From Prosapia bicincta (Eukaryota > Arthropoda > Insecta > Hemiptera > Cercopidae), in the NCBI GenBank assembly GCA_036971475.1, contig JBAIZL010000006.1, positions 5,381,501 to 5,445,500 on the forward strand: DNA of 64,000 bases. Direction: 5' to 3'. Position numbers and translations under genes: made by a program. Each line of letters begins with the position of its first letter. Within the stretch, counting starts at the first letter, position 1. Shown one piece after another: positions 11,121 through 58,335 of this stretch. The notes under the pieces were generated by a model. The model searched no databases. It was not told the origin of the DNA and saw only the letters and a program-made list of their open reading frames with translations.

Positions 11121-12238
11121 ATCAAATTTTTAGAATTTAAATTATTGTATAGATATTTGAAAAACATTATTAACATCAATTATCATCTACAACGGGTTTA
11201 AAAAAATGTATTTGAACTTGATTGGACAAATAAAAACGTATTTTATTAACCATTGAAAATTTGTACAAGATATATGTAAGGAGAGTGTGAGCTAATAAAA
11301 GGAATTGAAAAATATCTACAAGGAAACAAGATTTATATTGAGAAAGCTTTGCTTATTTTTTATACAAAATGGTATATTATTGTCTGAACATAAAGGTATA
11401 TAAATTGATTGATCCAATTACAAACAAGATAATGGCTAGTAAAAATGTAATGTACGAGTATATTAAAAATAAAAAGTTCTTTGAATCACATTTTGAATAA
11501 ACAAAAACAGAAAACAATGAAGTTGATTATTCATTACTCTAGGCCTGCATCCCTAGTACAGAATCTTAGAATTATTCTGATACAATGAAAAAAGTCTGAA
11601 TGAACGCTAGAAAGCAGCAAGCAGGACACACTGAGCTTAACTATACTACTAGAAGAAAAAACAAACCTAATTTCTACCAAACTGTTGTATGATTATGTCA
11701 TGATCTCCCTATTCACTGATACTATAGTTTCTAAACAGTAAACATTATAAAAAGTACTGCAATTCAAAGACAGGGAAAAGTGAGAAATGGTGTTTACTGA
11801 CATAGTATTAACTACAGATGAAGAAGGTACTATTTCTGAAAGGTCAGGAAGTCATACCTTGATGAGTTTAATAATGCCCCAAAAGAAGCAGTAGATGCAT
11901 TCAATAGTGTCAATTAATATGTCTAGTACTCATAAGACATAAAAATGGCCCTTGGCATTTTGTTTTAAATGATTAACAGTACTCTAATACATGTATATGT
12001 TATATATGTGTTCAACATAATACAACAAAAAAAACTAGTGTCACAACGAAGCTTTGGAAAGGAACATTAGCTAATGGTTAATTAAGCCAACCCATAGAAG
12101 ATTGTAGGTACCAACAGTGTAGAGAGACCTAGAGGCCAAAATTCTAGGAATTTCCACTACAGATATCCCAGAACCACCATAAGGCAATTCTGGTAGTGGT
12201 GATGAAAAACTCACAAGTCTTGTTAGAGACTTACAACG

Positions 12239-12521
12239 TTGAACAATGCACTGACCTAGTGTGAAACACCTCTGTTGATAAATATCACTTAGTAGTAGTT
12301 TTTTGTCTAGTGATACTCATAGTAGTAATTTTAATAAAACAAGTCATATGTACAATACAAAAACTGGAAGTTCTACAATGGACCTGCGATCCAAGACAAT
12401 CAATGAGTAGACTGACCAGAAGCTTATCTGTAACTCCTATCATTAAACAATGCACTGACCTAGTGCGAAACGTGTCTGCTGAAAATGGTGTTTTTTTGCC
12501 AAGTAGTAGTAATTTAATACC
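12239..12521 (+). repeat. two direct copies of a PLE-like tail
   Basis: AACAATGCACTGACCTAGTG at 12242 and again at 12448 is followed in each case by (T/C)GAAAC and, in the second copy, GTGTC. GCACT and AGTGC can form a five-base-pair stem immediately before GAAAC. The pattern equals the stem-GAAAC-GTC arrangement of the PLE tails in this window, so they are probably tails of a further PLE family. No protein part was recognised beside them. Confidence 0.5.
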
Positions 12522-12540
12522 AAAAGTAGTAATTTAGAAA

Positions 12541-13391
12541 AATAATCCATCTGAGGCTGATATCACCCCGGCGTGTGTACTCGAAAGTTAGGTACGTTTT
12601 GAAAACGTCACTCTATTATAGCGATTTTCTCTTACATATAAGGGATAGCCTATTTAGACGCTCCTCATAAATTTTATATTTCTCAAATATACAGCTATCG
12701 CCAAACTAGACTACGAACATTAACGTTATTTACGTACAATGTATTATATTTATAGGAAATTATATAGAAGTTATTTTGAATTTTCTTATGAGAGTTTGAT
12801 ATTTATACAAAATTTTTTACCGTTTAAACCTGGCCAATTTAAGTAGTCGTTTTTTTAGCCAGTGAAAGATAAAAGAAAATTCTAAAAAATCCATTTAGAT
12901 AAGAGATATAACCTTTAATCTCCAAACTCCCTCGCTGTACCCCTGAACTACTGATCTCGTATATCATACAAAATAAAAGTACCAGTAATTATAAAGAAAT
13001 GAATAGTAATTTAGTTTTGTCGGATATCGTATTTTCGTTTACTAGTTCTCTTGCAATTACACGTGAACTTTATCAACACCTTCTACTGGTGGTGTTGACT
13101 GTACTTCCCTATCTCCGAGCAATGGCAATGACACTGTGGCACTGATAGTAACCTATTACTGTTGTTTAGTACTCATGTACTGAATTAACGCGAATAATTT
13201 CTATGTTCGTAGTATAATTAGTAGAATTAAGTGATATTTGAACAGTACTTCTAAAGTTTTAAATTAAAAAAAGCCTTTCTCCAGAAACGCTGTATTTATA
13301 TTTTCCATGAACTTCGTTTAATTTACTTGGCTAAATATAACATCTTGACTATATTTAGTTAAAAGGGAAATTATTATTGAAGTGAAAAACT
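12541..13391. other. 5' flank and presumed 5' UTR/promoter of ACAT1
   Basis: No repeat was recognised. The last few hundred bases should hold the ACAT1 promoter and 5' UTR; no TATA box or initiator could be assigned with confidence. Confidence 0.4.
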
Positions 13392-48206
<34,815 letters not shown>

Positions 48207-48480
48207 GTGTTCATCTGGGAATTAATGTTTTAAGATTTTAGAAACAGGTAATGGAATTGTGTGTGTAAATTGCTAAATATGAAATGATTATATTTAATAA
48301 TCATTTGTAATATATATATTTTTGTATTTGTTATTATTTTGTAATCAAATACTGTTGAACTACAATAACTCAAGATTTAAAAGACTGATAATTATTTAAC
48401 ATTATATCAGAAATATTTAGATTTACAATTTTTTTTATTTTAATGTTTTTAACAAATATTATAAATTATACTTGAATATA
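48207..48480 (+). other. presumed ACAT1 3' UTR
   Basis: The sequence after the stop has several AT-rich stretches but no perfect AATAAA before the transposon at 48481. AATAAT and AATATA variants are present, so the poly(A) site cannot be placed. Confidence 0.4.
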
Positions 48481-49700
48481 CAGGGTGCGGCACGGGAACT
48501 GCATGCTTTTAAAATGATCATAAAATTGTCAGTTTTTACTGTAAAAACATTTTAATGGTATATTGAAATACATAAAAACATAGCATTTAATTTAGTTTTG
48601 GAAAATAATGTCTTGCATGTGATGCCCATTTTTGGAGACGCATCAAAAATTGGCCTCCACTCTTTCCAGTAGGTTTTCTGTTAATTTTCATGACGTGTTG
48701 ACTGATTCAATCGTTTAATGTACATGGCTTGTCTTCTTAGATATGTGATTTGAGGTACCTCGATAGAAAAATCTCACACATGGAGAGGATAGGGGACAAA
48801 GGAGGCCATTAAACATCACCGTATCTCAAAATGAGTCGATTGATAAAACAAGGAGCGTAGAACAGCCATTGACGGTCTGGCGGTGTGTGCCGTGGGCCCC
48901 TCTTGCTGAAACCACAATTGTTTACGATCAATACCTTTTCTTTTTAACTCCGGAATGGAAAAGAATGTTACAGTAACAGTCATCCCATTTTCTTGAAAAA
49001 TATAGAAGCCGATGACACCAAACTGTTACCTTAGGACTATGCAGTGGTTTTTTGTGTAATTGTTGGGAAATGTTAGTAGCCCAATACTGACAGTTTTGTT
49101 TATTAACGGTCCCATCAAGGTGAAAGTGGGCTTCGTTGGTCATTACAAAAGCATGTTTTCTCTGTCCTCATAAAGGCTAAGCATTTCCTGTCCAAAATTT
49201 AATCTTTGAAAATAATCCTTTACATTCAATTTCTATGAAATAACAATCTTGTATTGGCAGAAATGTAATTCTTCTTATAATACGTACCTTACCATATGGC
49301 CGCTGATCGGCTAGGGTTTTCAGTATTGCTCGTCTGTCCCTTTCAATGTTCTCTAGAGTGTGGACAGTAGGTTGCTGGGCGAGCGGTGATTTTTTCACTA
49401 TTAAGCTTATTGTTCAAAGAGCAATACGTACTCAATGTTGTGCTACGCGTGGGAATACAGTCATTTCGATGGACGTTGAATCTACGGCAAAATTCACGCT
49501 AAACCACATTCACTGGCTCACCACTCTTAACAAAACAATCATATGTGACCATGGAACATGATCTAACATCCACCACTCCATAACGGCTCCACTTGAATGC
49601 TAAGAGTCAAGGAATGGAATATAAACTGTCGATTGCCATTACCTTTTATAATATGCTTGTACAACCATTTAAAAACATTCAGTTATCAGGCTGCACCCTA
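48481..49700 (-). mobile_element. Tc1/mariner-like element, minus strand
   Basis: CAGGGTGCGGCACGGGAACT at the left and its decayed inverse CAGTTATCAGGCTGCACCCTA at the right are bordered by TA (48479-48480, 49701-49702). 1,220 bases long. It encodes a broken transposase and sits about 275 bases past the ACAT1 stop, so it may end up in the transcript. Confidence 0.8.
48590..49420 (-). pseudogene. IS630/Tc1/mariner-family transposase relic
   Basis: On the minus strand KSPLAQQPTVHTLENIERDR (end of the DNA-binding region) is followed at 49143-48928 by MTNEAHFHLDGTVNKQNCQY and LHSPKVTVWC, the second catalytic block of this insect family, and at about 48830-48700 by WPPLSPILSMCEIFLSRYLK, the decayed third block (WPPRSPDLxxxDFFLWGYLK in relatives). 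The catalytic Asp there is gone (ILSMCEIF). Several stops. Confidence 0.75.
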
Positions 49701-49702
49701 TA

Positions 49703-51519
49703 TAATACTTTCTTTAATTTTTGAAAGTTGACAAGAGTCGGTCTTGGATTTAAGCTAAAATTACAAGTAGAATACTGTAAAGATTTACTCATAAATTAAT
49801 GCAAAACCTTATATTTCAAGAATGATTGGGTTTTGATAGGGCCAAGGGGAGGATATTGCGTCTATTTTAGAGTAATTGTTTCAAATTATTTTTCAAAAGT
49901 AAAAGACGCATTTAATTTTAAATCAAATTGAATAATTACTTTTATGATTTTTATTGTTAAATAGAATACATAACTTTTAATAGTGGTTTATAGTAAGTGA
50001 TGATAACAGCTTGATTTTAAATTAACAAAGTATCAATTGATTAAAAGTTACTCAGCTCTGATATACTTTTATGTCTCAATTTATAATAATATCAATGTAA
50101 ATCTAATAAAGTTTGATAAAAAGAGAGAGAACATTTAAAGACTGGTTACATGATTTCATCACATTACTAAATCATACAAAATATGTTTAAGGCCATATTT
50201 GGGTAGCATGTGAATGGTTTAAACAAATATCATTCTTATATTTTTTTATATAAAGGCTATAATGAAATTTGTGATGCATGACTTTTTGCCATATCTGTTG
50301 TTCCTATTCCAGTAGTAAATAACCTTAGACGTAAAACCTCTCATTGATAAATTTGTTATTTTTAAAAAGCTTGTTACTATTTTCCAACTTTAATGTTCTA
50401 CTTATTATAATAATTAGTAGATAGATGAAAAGTGTATGAATCTATCAAAGGCAGCTGATTAGGATTTTATTGTTTGATAAAAACATTTTGATCATATGAA
50501 ACAAATTCCTTTGCTTTATCCTTAAATTAAATCTTTTACTGTATTTAACGTTAATAAATGTTAGCTACAAGGTGTCAAACTTTTCTCGTTCTAAGTCTAA
50601 GTAAAATTTCTTTTCTCATCTAGACAATAAAACCTTGAGCAGATACATATTCAGGTAGTATATTGTGGTAGTATTGATACTTACTTACTTATATTGTGGT
50701 AGTATTGATTACAATTCAATTTATTTTTGAATATCAATCATATTCTTTTTTTGAAGGCTAACAAATGTAGCCTATTCTCTTGGAATTTCAGAAAAATTTT
50801 GCAATAGAAATATTTGTCTGCTGCTCTTTTAGAAAACAAGATTCAATCGAGCTAATTTAAATCAAATTATGCGTGTAAGAGTATTTTACAACAATTTTGT
50901 ATTGAATTGAAAGAAATCCGACATTGTCAGAATTCAGTTATTGATAAAATTCTTTCATTTTGTAGGCAGTGAATTTTAAACCAAGAACCTGATAAATACA
51001 GATTAAAGAAAAATAGCAATAAAAATATTGGCAAAAACGCCAGAGTCTAGCTTGTAAATTATTGTATTATAGATTGCAATTTTGTAAAGGGCCTTTTGAT
51101 GATGATGACATGGTCATCAAAATGTACATGAGGGTTTAATCCTAGGTAACTTGTAATATTAGTGTTTGTTTTTACTTTTGTGGTATTGGGGTGTTTGCCA
51201 ATATTTTTATTGTAATATATTGTGAAAGAAAAATAAGTTTAAGACACTTTCATACAGTTTATCAAAAATTTTTGGCAGTAAGAGTTTTTTTTTAATATCT
51301 TTCCAAGGATGTTGACTGTTTCCTTTTAAAATACCAAACTGAACTTTGTGATTATCCAACGCTATAGCTGGAATGCTGGAGTTGACTATGCTAGACATGT
51401 AATTGAAAGAAAAACTGTAACAAAACTGAATTAAAAGAAAATAGTTTTCTTGTAATTAAATTTTTTAAATGATTTTTAATGTGATAATATTTTTGATTTA
51501 ACTATTTAAAATGAAAAAA
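49703..51519. other. AT-rich intergenic region
   Basis: No gene or element recognised. A short duplication of GTAGTATTGAT lies near 50665-50710. Confidence 0.4.
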
Positions 51520-52350
51520 AACTCAATGGCAAACACATGTTAAAAATGTAAAGAAAACTAACACCACTGATCCAACACATCTAAAATCACCCCACATAAC
51601 ACAAACATGCTGCATTTAACCATATGTTACACAACCAAATTAATACCCCCAATGCAACAAAAAGTGTATGACGAAGAACTTAATACAATAAAATACATTG
51701 CTCAACAAAACTGCTACCAACATACTCAAGAAAATTAAACATAAATAACACAAGCAAACATCCACACTGATAAGTTATACAACAAACAATGAATACATAT
51801 CCATCACTTACCACAACACACAAAATTGCTTCCACCTTTTGTAAACTCAATTATAAAATATGATACAAAACAACCAACACTTTGAAAAAACACATACAAT
51901 CCTTTCAACCACAAACAGACAAATACAGTCTATACAGTTGATGTAACAACTGCCCCAACTTCTACATTGGCCAAACCAAAAGATCATACAATATTCAGAG
52001 AACACACAAACAACATAAAAAACAAAAATCTGTAATCCACCCACAAATATAAAAAACATGCAACACACATACACAAAGATCCAGACTAATTTAAATATTC
52101 TCCACATATTAAACTATAGTGAAAACTAACCACTACAACAAAATTTTAAATATTCATACGTCACACAACACAAAAACAACATACCTTGAACGACCACACA
52201 CACTTCAAATATAACACCCTTTTCCATTATATAGTAAACAACCCGCTTAACCCAAACCCCCTCCACATTCATAAACCATACTTCCAGCAACCTTGAGCGA
52301 TCGCTAGCAGTCAAGTTGGCTTCGTCAATGAAACGATTGTTTCGAAATTG
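51520..52350 (+). mobile_element. Penelope-like element relic, RT end, endonuclease and tail
   Basis: The left part reads VYDEELNTIKYIAQQNCY, the RT thumb region. At about 51945-51995 comes CNNCPNFYIGQTKRSYN, the GIY-YIG block. The tail follows: CCAGCAACCTTGAGCGATCG, CGTCAATGAAACGATTGTTT, CGAAAT. It is closest to the family-A copy at 26266-26715. Many stops. Confidence 0.82.
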
Positions 52351-53189
52351 ATTATATAAAGATATTCAAAACTGGGATCTTTTATATGAATCTATATATT
52401 TTAGGATAGGTGATAGTGACTTAGATGGCTAAGTCTGCTGAAGAGGGGAGTGGGTATTGGCCATATTGTTTTTAGTTAAAATCTGTGTGGTTTTCAGCGA
52501 AGTGTGAGCAACTATATTGCCACGATGCAATATCAAACATTTTCCCTCACCCACTTTAAAATGAAGAAATAAAAATCTGAGTTATCTGTAACACCACTTT
52601 GGATGAACTCTCGATGGACAATGACTTTGATGTTGAAAAACATAATCAGCGTGGTTTTTGTTGTAATTCTGATCTGGGTCAGTTCATCCATTTAGTCCAG
52701 GAGTGGAATTTTAAATTCTTTAACACAAAACTACAGTCTATAATCTATACAGAACCACATTTTAAAATAAAATTATTCTGCCCGGGGGAAAACTTTGAAC
52801 AGTAGATTAGTGTCCATTTATTATAAATTTTTCAAAAGAACTTTATAAAAATAACTTTTTAAGGGTTTTTTATTTACTATTATTTATTTTTTTTCTGTTT
52901 TTATAACAAGACATTTTTTTAGTTTAAAGTTTTAAAGACTTATATTGTGCCAATTTTTTTTTCATTTGTTCATAAATGTGAATAACAGAAAAATGAGTTA
53001 TATGAAGAAAGTGAATGACTATTACATTTATTTATTCAGGAAGAAGTCATTTTTGATATTTGTTTTTAAAGTTAGGACCATTTTTCTCTAAGTACATAAT
53101 TCTTTTGTAGTCAACAAAATTGTAATTCAAATACTTATTGAAAATGATTTTATTTTATTTTCAAGTATAGTCACTAAATCTTAATTAAG
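52351..53189. other. AT-rich intergenic region
   Basis: A 68-codon frame at 52599-52805 (MDELSMDNDFDVEKHNQRGF) has no recognisable relatives and no splice context I trust; it could be chance or transposon debris. Confidence 0.3.
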
Positions 53190-54085
53190 TTCGTTGATGT
53201 ATTTAAAACTTAAAAGTTTCAAACTTTGCAGTTTTGGAAAAATATGAAATATTGAAAAATCATATGTTGTTGTTGTGTCTATTGAGGTGCAAAGTGTAAA
53301 AAGTTCAGATTCCTCCAAAAGTCTTGATGACAAAATTTGCCAGTTCTGGAGCTCGATGGCTATGAAATATTTCAATTGGTGGTGCTCCAAGTTGAAGGAG
53401 GGAATGGACAATGGCTTGGCAGTCAAAAACATGTTATAGGGTTGGTTGTGATTAGGGACAGTACTTGCAAATGGGATAAGATTTTAGATTAGTTGGTGAT
53501 ATCTTCATGCCCTTGAAATGTCCAGTATGTAGCCTAGCTGTTGTAGAGGAGTGGTTTCTTGGGCAGTTTAGATCGGGGATGATTGCCTTGCTAAAATGCT
53601 AGACTTTGCTTGGAAACAGCATTCACATCTGTATAAGTGACTGTTAGAGATTGATCATCGTCACATGCTTCCTTTGCAAGGCATCTGCACACTCACTACC
53701 CTCAATTCCAACATGAGCAGGGATCCACTGGAGAATGCAAGGTGTATTCAATTAATGGAGAAGAGTATTAATTTGTGCAGTTTTGTCTTGCCATTATGTA
53801 TGGCTTCGAGAACAGTTAGTTTACTAGTGAAGTTTGAAGCAATTCGACCTGTGGAGCCTGGTGTTATTTCCTGAGGGGTAAATGATGGAGATGCGTGCAC
53901 CACCTCTATTACAGTCAATATCATAGGAATCATCTGTGTAGATTAATGCACTGTTTTCTTTTGCAAATAACCGAACATTGTCTTTACCTTTCTCTAATAA
54001 AACTTGAATTGGTTCTTTCTTAGAACATGGTTCCAATAAGTTAGTATTGATTTTAGTATTCATAGGGGACTTGAAAGGAAAAAGT
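53190..54085 (-). pseudogene. second LINE relic, RNase H and C-terminal end
   Basis: The minus strand reads NSALIYTDDSYD (first RNase H Asp), RGGARISIIYPSG, then WIPAHVGIEGSECADAL (last RNase H block), then TARLHTGHFKGMKI and CKYCP...HVFDCQAI, the usual C-terminal zinc-like motif of I/R1/Jockey-type LINEs. The frame is broken several times and upstream RT is absent, so it is 5'-truncated. Its sequence differs clearly from the LINE at 39365-44556. Confidence 0.8.
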
Positions 54086-54826
54086 GGTTCCTGAAAAATC
54101 ATATTGCAAAAGTATAAAGAAAGTGTTTAAATATTTTCCATTCAACCTTGCCCAACCCATTAAAGTCAATGTTAAACTTATCAGGCATTGTCACAATGCA
54201 CATGACTCATGTAAACAGTCCACTTTTGCCAGTTTATATTACCTCAGTAACCCCTATTCATTCTTTCAAAGTGCAGAGTGAATAGGACTTTTTTCACTTA
54301 GAGATCTTTCAAAAAATAGAAACTCCACCACCCAGTGGATGCATTTTCTGTACTTTAATGATGTAGAGATTATCATAGATGCAAGATCTAATTAAATTTT
54401 CTTTTCTTTATTGGTAATTTTAAAATATATCATGCACCTATTTAATATCAAAACATCTATTTTGTTAAAATTGAAACAATAATAGACATTTTCCTCTGAA
54501 ATTTAGTATTGATGATGTCCAGGTTGACGAACTAGTTTAAAATTTGATTTACAGGATATAATTTACAATATCAATTTGAAAGATTGTCAGAATAGAGTTT
54601 AAAAATATGAGTGTACAGACTATTAAAAAACATGGTGACTCAACACTAAAATGACGATCTTAAAATGTTTTTGTTTGTGCCTTAATTTGTGCAATACAGA
54701 GAAAGTAGAGGTATATTAACAGCATAAATGGTCGAGGATCATTTTTCAAACCAAAACCTTACTTCATTATGAGATTATAAAGAAAATTAAAAATTGGTTA
54801 CTAAACACTTGTAAATATTTATGGAG

Positions 54827-54973
54827 TTACGGTCTGAGTTGACAATGGGACACATCTCCCGAAACGGCCGTCCTCAACAAATATAAGTAAGTGCTACTAT
54901 AGGCAACTTATAAATATTTACAAGTGTTTAGTGAAAACTAGTAGCTCACGTGAAGATGGAATCAACAAATATA
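54827..54973 (+). mobile_element. PLE tail, family B
   Basis: GTTACGGTCTGAGTTGACAA, CTCCCGAAACGGCCGTCCTC and GTAAGTGCTACTATAGGCAA through to GATGGAATCAACAAAT, nearly identical to 8463-8606 and 62786-62868. Only the tail, no coding part. Confidence 0.8.
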
Positions 54974-55754
54974 AAAATTGGTGTATAATAGGGGTAAACA
55001 GTTTTTGCTTTAGTAAAGGTTTGATGGTAAAATTCAAATTCACATCTTCAATTTATATGTTTGGTTTGAGTGTGAATAAAAATAAAAATATATATTTACA
55101 TTAAGGTGTGCAATCAGTAAGTTAGAGAAAAATAGATTTAAGTTTTAATGTTCTAATAAAATTTGCTTTCTTTTTGTCAAAATTATTTTAAATATTCCAT
55201 TTTAAAATTATTGTTTAATCTTTATATTGTGTATTGATAATGTTAAATACAATGAACAATAATCAAATATTAAAAATAAATCATACATTAATCAAATTGA
55301 TATTACATGATATTTATCGATATGCAGTGTATATTTTTATGGCTTGTTAAACTACCAGGTGTTATTGAATAAAATTTATTATTTTTTTACAGATGTGTTT
55401 TTTTTTTACCAAATGTATCAATTAATGACAATTGTAGACATATTTTAGACTTAAGCTTTTAAACAAATATTTTACTTTTTATTTGAGATTGAACAAATAT
55501 CTGAAATATTTTAATATGTCTTGAGAATTACAGAAATAATATGAGGATTTATTATGAACATATAAAATGAAAAGTAATATGTTAACATATTAATTGAATA
55601 ATAATAAAAATTTTATTCACAATTATAGTAAATCATCAATTATGGGAATCTCAGTCTTCCAAAATTAGTAACATATCAACCCCATTTATCATCGTTATAT
55701 GTCAGGTTATAGGAGATTGTTTAATGTATGGATTATAAGTCATTGATAATGTCA
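54974..55754. other. AT-rich intergenic region
   Basis: Nothing recognised. Confidence 0.35.
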
Positions 55755-55985
55755 TGATTATGCTTGGGTAAATATTAAGTTTATGAGTTTGCACTAAATA
55801 TCAGGACTACACATTAATGGTAAATGCCAGGACATGTCAGCTGTAAATGTCAGATCTTGAAGATGAAATTATGCGTTGGTGCCAAATGTCAGCGATATGT
55901 CTGATGCAAAATTTCAGGACTACACATTGACAGTAAATGTCGGGACTGTGTTGGTGCTAAATCTCAGGAATATGTACCAGTACTA
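55755..55985 (+). repeat. degenerate tandem motif with AAATGTCAGGA
   Basis: Variants of TAAATGTCAGGAC recur about seven times in 230 bases, and GGACTACACATTGA/ATTAATG occurs twice. Spacing is irregular at about 25-50 bases. It is an old, eroded minisatellite. Confidence 0.55.
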
Positions 55986-56809
55986 CGTATTTTAAATTTA
56001 TTGTGGTCTAATTTTTAGAATATTTTCAACTAGGTATGTTTTTTAAATCTATGTATTGTGCTATTCTTTATTAACTCTTACTCATTCAGTACAGTGTTAC
56101 TGTTGTACTAAGAGTTCAGTAAAATATATTGAAATTTTTAGCCTTTTTCATTATACAAATTATTTGATTATAAAGAATGAATGTTGTCTGAAATTAAAAT
56201 GTTTATTTCGAACTATGTACTTTGCTGGCAAAAATATCTGTGCCTAACCATAAATGGTCTAAATAGCAGAATTAATGGCTACAGATACAAAGTTAGAACT
56301 ATGAATATACACAGTCCAATAGCTCTACTTACTAGTCATCACAACATCTTTCGATGACTCTTTTACCACAATGATAATTAAAAAATTTCACTGACATTGA
56401 GAACTGATGGGAGTTTTACCAGTGGTGCAACAAATCTAACGAACCCCAACCTCAACATTAGATAACCCCATTCACCTTCTTACTGACACGCTTCAAATAA
56501 ATATTTTAAAGAAATATCTAAGTATAATCATAAAATCTATAATTCACAATACATAAGTTTACCAAACAACATATAAGACAATATATCTTTGTAAACTATA
56601 CATCTAAACACGTGTTTGGATATTTATAATTCTGTACACACATTTGAGTCCCACTTCAATTTTTCTGTCTGATTGACACAAATTATACTGAGTCCAAAAT
56701 ATATCATTATTTTAGTGTTAATGTATACCTATTTGAAGATTATAGACCAGACAATTAGCAAGGTGAGTGTTGGGCCTCCATCTAGTCCAAAAAATCGTAC
56801 ATGTGTATA

Positions 56810-58198
56810 TTAACATGTTCAGCACGGCTAGTGTACTGGCACGATCTGGGTTCCCTTGCAAGGCACTGAGAGCGTGCCGATGTGCTCCTCTCTTCCCTTC
56901 TGAGAAACGGCGAGCTCACCGGCACGCTCACTCCAACTCTAGCTAAAATCCTCTAGTTTCGATAAGTGCTAGGGAAAAGGTTTGATTTTTACCTCAGTGA
57001 TTCAGAACAGTTTGGAGAACATTGTGCCTTAGCCGTTTTGAAATCTGACCATCCCAAGTTAACTTTTTAAGATTCAAATATCGGTCACCTTCTTCTAGCT
57101 GAACTCTCTAGAGACCCCGGCAGTTATATGTAACTGAATATTTTCTTGTAATTTTCCTGGCCGCTGAAGGATCAAATAGGAAAACTTGGAAGAGGTGCAG
57201 GGTTTGTTTACATAAAAACAAAAGAGCTGAAACATCTTTGTATTGTCTTGAGGAGCCTCCCCTTTGCATTTAGAAGAGCAAACGGAGTTTCATGAACAGA
57301 TTTAATTTGTTTTTAAAAATATTTTAATGATTGTTTTTAATGCGGCACAATATCTGATAAAAATAACGGTTATAAAAATAAACTAAGCTTTCTGAACTAA
57401 CTGAATAAAAGATAACTGTCTATTAGACTGAATGAGCCTATTCGAGGTGGGAACCTAATACTGTAAATAAGAGTCAATGACAAAATGCTTGGATACCCGA
57501 AAACCTTGTATGACATCATGAGATTGTAGTAAACAAGTGTCAGTTAATCTCGGCTATAAATAGTATAGGATGTGACAAGCATTATCTATACCTGCGTTTA
57601 CATTAGCAATATATATCGCTTTGTGAAACACAAGCAGAAACAAACATTATGAGTTGAAAGTTGAGTGGTTAATTTTAATATGTAGTACATATTAGTAGTA
57701 GGTTCTTTAGATTTTTATGCAAATTAACTTTTTTCTCTGCCTTTTTTTTGAGTTTTAATATTTGTCATATAGTATTGCATCATTTGTATTAGTAAATATT
57801 TTATGTAAATTGCCTTTCTTTTTTTTGTGACCCGAAAAATAAAACCCTATTATAATGTCTAATACACTGTTTTGATGTCCCCAATTATCGTATATATCGT
57901 AGAGATAAAATTATTGAGATTAAAATAACGGACACGATAATTAGATACAACAACAAGCTATGCAACCCGCATAGCATTTCAATGATTCCACTGCCAGGGA
58001 CAGCAAGCGCACCGGCACGCTCCTGATTTTTACAATTAAATAGAGTGTTTACATTTTTTTACTATTTTTATTGTTTATAACAAAACATTTAAGTATAGAT
58101 TTTGAGATAATACAATCCCGTCAAATGTGGAAGTTAATGAAAAAACAGTCAGTAGTTTGAAGAGATTTCCAATATGGCCACCGTGTTGAATGTGTTAA
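56810..58198. mobile_element. piggyBac-type non-autonomous element
   Basis: TTAACATGTTCAGCACGG at left and CCGTGTTGAATGTGTTAA at right form inverse ends with TTAA targets. The termini resemble those of the palindromic MITE at 24858-25515. GGCACGCTC/GAGCGTGCC motifs occur near both ends. The interior (57475-57640) contains a segment shared with the pogo-like element at 26770. No transposase. Confidence 0.75.
57475..57640 (+). repeat. segment shared with the pogo-like element, TATA box
   Basis: GACAAAATGCTTGGA, CATCATGAGATTGTA, TTAATCTCGGCTATAAATAG and GGATGTGAC line up with 27050-27092 plus 28282-28400 of the pogo-like element. It lacks the hAT-like insert and so shows the unoccupied site. 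CTATAAATAG could be a core promoter. Confidence 0.75.
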
Positions 58199-58335
58199 GA
58201 TTTATTTTGCACATTTTATATTTTATAATATTTACATTTTATCAATAATAATAACATTCAAAAACATATACATCCACCAACAATTTATAAGTACCCAAGA
58301 ACATATGGAGAAATTCCTGTTAGCAAATATCTATA

